Part shown: positions 56,618 through 57,842 of the stretch, piece by piece
Position numbering within the stretch: the first letter of the stretch is position 1
Layout of the letters: each line of letters begins with the position of its first letter
Source: Parafrankia sp. EUN1f
Lineage (GTDB): Bacteria; Actinomycetota; Actinomycetes; Frankiales; Frankiaceae
Assembly: GCF_000177675.1 (NCBI RefSeq)
Contig: NZ_ADGX01000052.1
Location: 1-57,842, forward strand
Reading direction: 5' to 3'
DNA: 57,842 nt
The notes under the pieces: model-generated
The model's database searches: none
Told to the model about the DNA's origin: nothing
Seen by the model: only the letters and a program-made list of their open reading frames with translations
Made by a program: the position numbers and the translations under genes

Positions 56618-57842
56618 ATGACCACCTTGCTGGCCTACACACTCGTCACCGACCCGGCTCCGCTGGAGACGTCGAGGGCCGGTTCGACGGCGCCGTCCGG
56701 GGGAGCGGTGTATCTGCTCGTCGCCAACGTAGATCATCCGCAGCCGGTGAACTGGCGCACCATCGATGTGGGCGTACCCGTCGGAACCGGAGCCACCGAC
56801 CTCACGACGGATCCCAATTCGATCACGGCGAGGATCGACAATGTGGCCGGGCAGGGCGGGAACCCTCCGACCTTCATCTGGCAGAACGCACAGCGCGTGT
56901 TCCGGGCCGAGGCCCGCAGCGACGGCGGCCCCCGTCCCCTGGCAAGAGGCGAGTCCATGGTGCTGGTGCTCGAGGACATCCCGGTCAACACTGCCGCGGG
57001 CGTCGTGGCCCTGACGATACGAGAGAACGCCGCTCTCGGTAACGGGCAGGCGGCGAACCGCAACACCCTGCAGGGCCTGTTGAAGAAGACGCCGAAGAAG
57101 CTCCCCGTCCCGGACCTCCCACGCAACTTCCGTCCGCAGAGATCGCTGGTTCAGACCGGCTCGAACGTCGTGCTGCTCTGGGACGGGCGGGACGATCTCG
57201 ACTACCGGATCGTCCTGCCGGACGGTTCCGAACAAGCCGCGAGCAACGGTCAGTGGTCACCGGCCGCGGGTACCGCCCCGCAGCGCGGCACCACCTACAC
57301 CCTCGTCGCCTCCGACGGCGCGCAGAAGTACTACCTCACCACCACCGTTGACGTCGCCAGTCCCGCATTCGACACGCTCACCGTGACCGGTCAGCTCACC
57401 GCCATCGGCGGAATCGAGGCGCCCTGGGTGCGGGGGAGCGCGGCCGGGTGGAAGAGCACCGTCACCTTCACCGCGGACGGTGTGAACATCGGTAATGACG
57501 CCGGTCAGCCGGGAACTGTCCATGCCGACAAGGCTGACGTCACGGGCGTCAATGCCAAGTGGGTGCAGGGGAGGAGCTCCGCTGACGGGTACATCAGTTT
57601 TGTCGAGGACGGCGTGAACATCAATACTGGAAGTGCTCAGTGGGGGATTGTCCATGCCGACAAGGCTGACGTCACCGGCGTCAATGCCAAGTGGGTGCAG
57701 GGGAGGAGCTCCGCTGACGGGTACATCAGTTTTGTCGAGGACGGCGTGAACATCAATACTGGAAGTGCTCAGTGGGGGATTGTCCATGCCGACAAGGCCG
57801 ACGTCACGGGCGTCAATGCCAAGTGGGTGCAGGGGAGAAACG
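56618..57842 (+). CDS. Repeat protein of unknown function (3' end outside window)
   Basis: An open frame from the ATG at 56618 to the last base, at least 408 residues. There is no signal peptide. The N-terminal ~170 residues are beta-rich (VYLLVANVDHPQPVNWRTID, ARIDNVAGQGG, MVLVLEDIPVNTAAGVVALT). A middle Ig-like stretch follows (NVVLLWDGRDDLDYRIVLPD, TYTLVASDG). From about residue 255 it consists of 44-residue repeats, WVQGRSSADGYISFVEDGVN plus INTGSAQWGIVHADKADVTG, nearly identical at the DNA level. I do not recognise the family. The repeats look like beta-structured modules of a filament or display protein; this is only a structural guess. Confidence 0.72.
   Translation, partial: MTTLLAYTLVTDPAPLETSRAGSTAPSGGAVYLLVANVDHPQPVNWRTIDVGVPVGTGATDLTTDPNSITARIDNVAGQGGNPPTFIWQNAQRVFRAEARSDGGPRPLARGESMVLVLEDIPVNTAAGVVALTIRENAALGNGQAANRNTLQGLLKKTPKKLPVPDLPRNFRPQRSLVQTGSNVVLLWDGRDDLDYRIVLPDGSEQAASNGQWSPAAGTAPQRGTTYTLVASDGAQKYYLTTTVDVASPAFDTLTVTGQLTAIGGIEAPWVRGSAAGWKSTVTFTADGVNIGNDAGQPGTVHADKADVTGVNAKWVQGRSSADGYISFVEDGVNINTGSAQWGIVHADKADVTGVNAKWVQGRSSADGYISFVEDGVNINTGSAQWGIVHADKADVTGVNAKWVQGRN
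57518..57842 (+). repeat. 132-bp tandem coding repeat, continuing past the window
   Basis: Units beginning at GTCCATGCCGACAAGG recur at 57518, 57650 and 57782, exactly 132 bases (44 codons) apart, and are almost identical in DNA. A diverged unit precedes them (about 57386-57517). Near-identity at synonymous sites points to recent duplication or gene conversion. Confidence 0.9.

Overview
The window is high-GC DNA with dense coding, frequent GTG starts, many 4-base GTGA stop/start overlaps, Tat-type and lipobox signal peptides, and several actinobacterial families (SAV_2336/FxSxx-COOH system proteins, GlxA-type AraC regulators, CGNR zinc fingers, Ord/DapB-like dehydrogenases). It suggests a filamentous or soil actinomycete, Frankia-like or Streptomyces-like; the species cannot be fixed from the sequence.

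Layout. 2-6061: part of a ribosomal-peptide (FxSxx-COOH-type) system, with an NB-ARC/TPR protein, an HExxH peptide hydroxylase and a small precursor-like peptide with an unusual core. 7060-10434: three-gene surface operon (solute-binding-like protein, solute-binding/VWA lipoprotein, two-helix membrane protein). 10448-14416: GlxA-type regulator divergent from an NAD(P)-binding oxidoreductase, a truncated NTF2-like protein and small proteins. 14429-16363: YhgE/Pip-type membrane protein broken by two frameshifts.

16441-34642 is the outstanding region, an 18-kb defence island. One minus-strand operon (32098 to 19985) encodes DISARM-like helicase DrmA, DUF1998 protein DrmB, a three-part protein (degenerate UvrD-like helicase + primary-type sigma-70 + MORC-like transducer), an AIPR protein, a cytosine-5 methyltransferase and a Vsr-like endonuclease. 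Five genes are joined by short overlaps and AIPR by a 17-base gap. It is flanked by a MORC/MutL-type GHKL ATPase, a second cytosine methyltransferase, and a RelE-like/UvrD helicase. No DrmC is seen. It reads as a hybrid of DISARM with the MORC-ATPase/Vsr/AIPR restriction systems, plus a sigma factor whose C-terminus resembles part of the GHKL ATPase. Both edges of the island carry broken genes.

34698-48875 is accessory metabolism: a membrane protein/XRE pair with an apparent autoregulated leaderless promoter, alditol-oxidase-like enzyme, acyl carrier protein, dipeptidase behind an ABC ATPase remnant, acyl-CoA dehydrogenase, SDR and Ord-like dehydrogenases with a TetR regulator (one paralogue reduced to its two ends), a DHA2 exporter with TetR regulator sharing three operators, an IS110 remnant and an SAM hydrolase. 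49097-57842 holds two extracytoplasmic polysaccharide deacetylases (one lacking the catalytic acidic pair), a membrane-anchored beta-propeller, a CGNR protein divergent from a heme-oxygenase-like oxidase fused to an EamA exporter, Fic/Doc and TPR remnants, and a repeat protein running off the window end. No tRNA, rRNA or CRISPR array was recognised.
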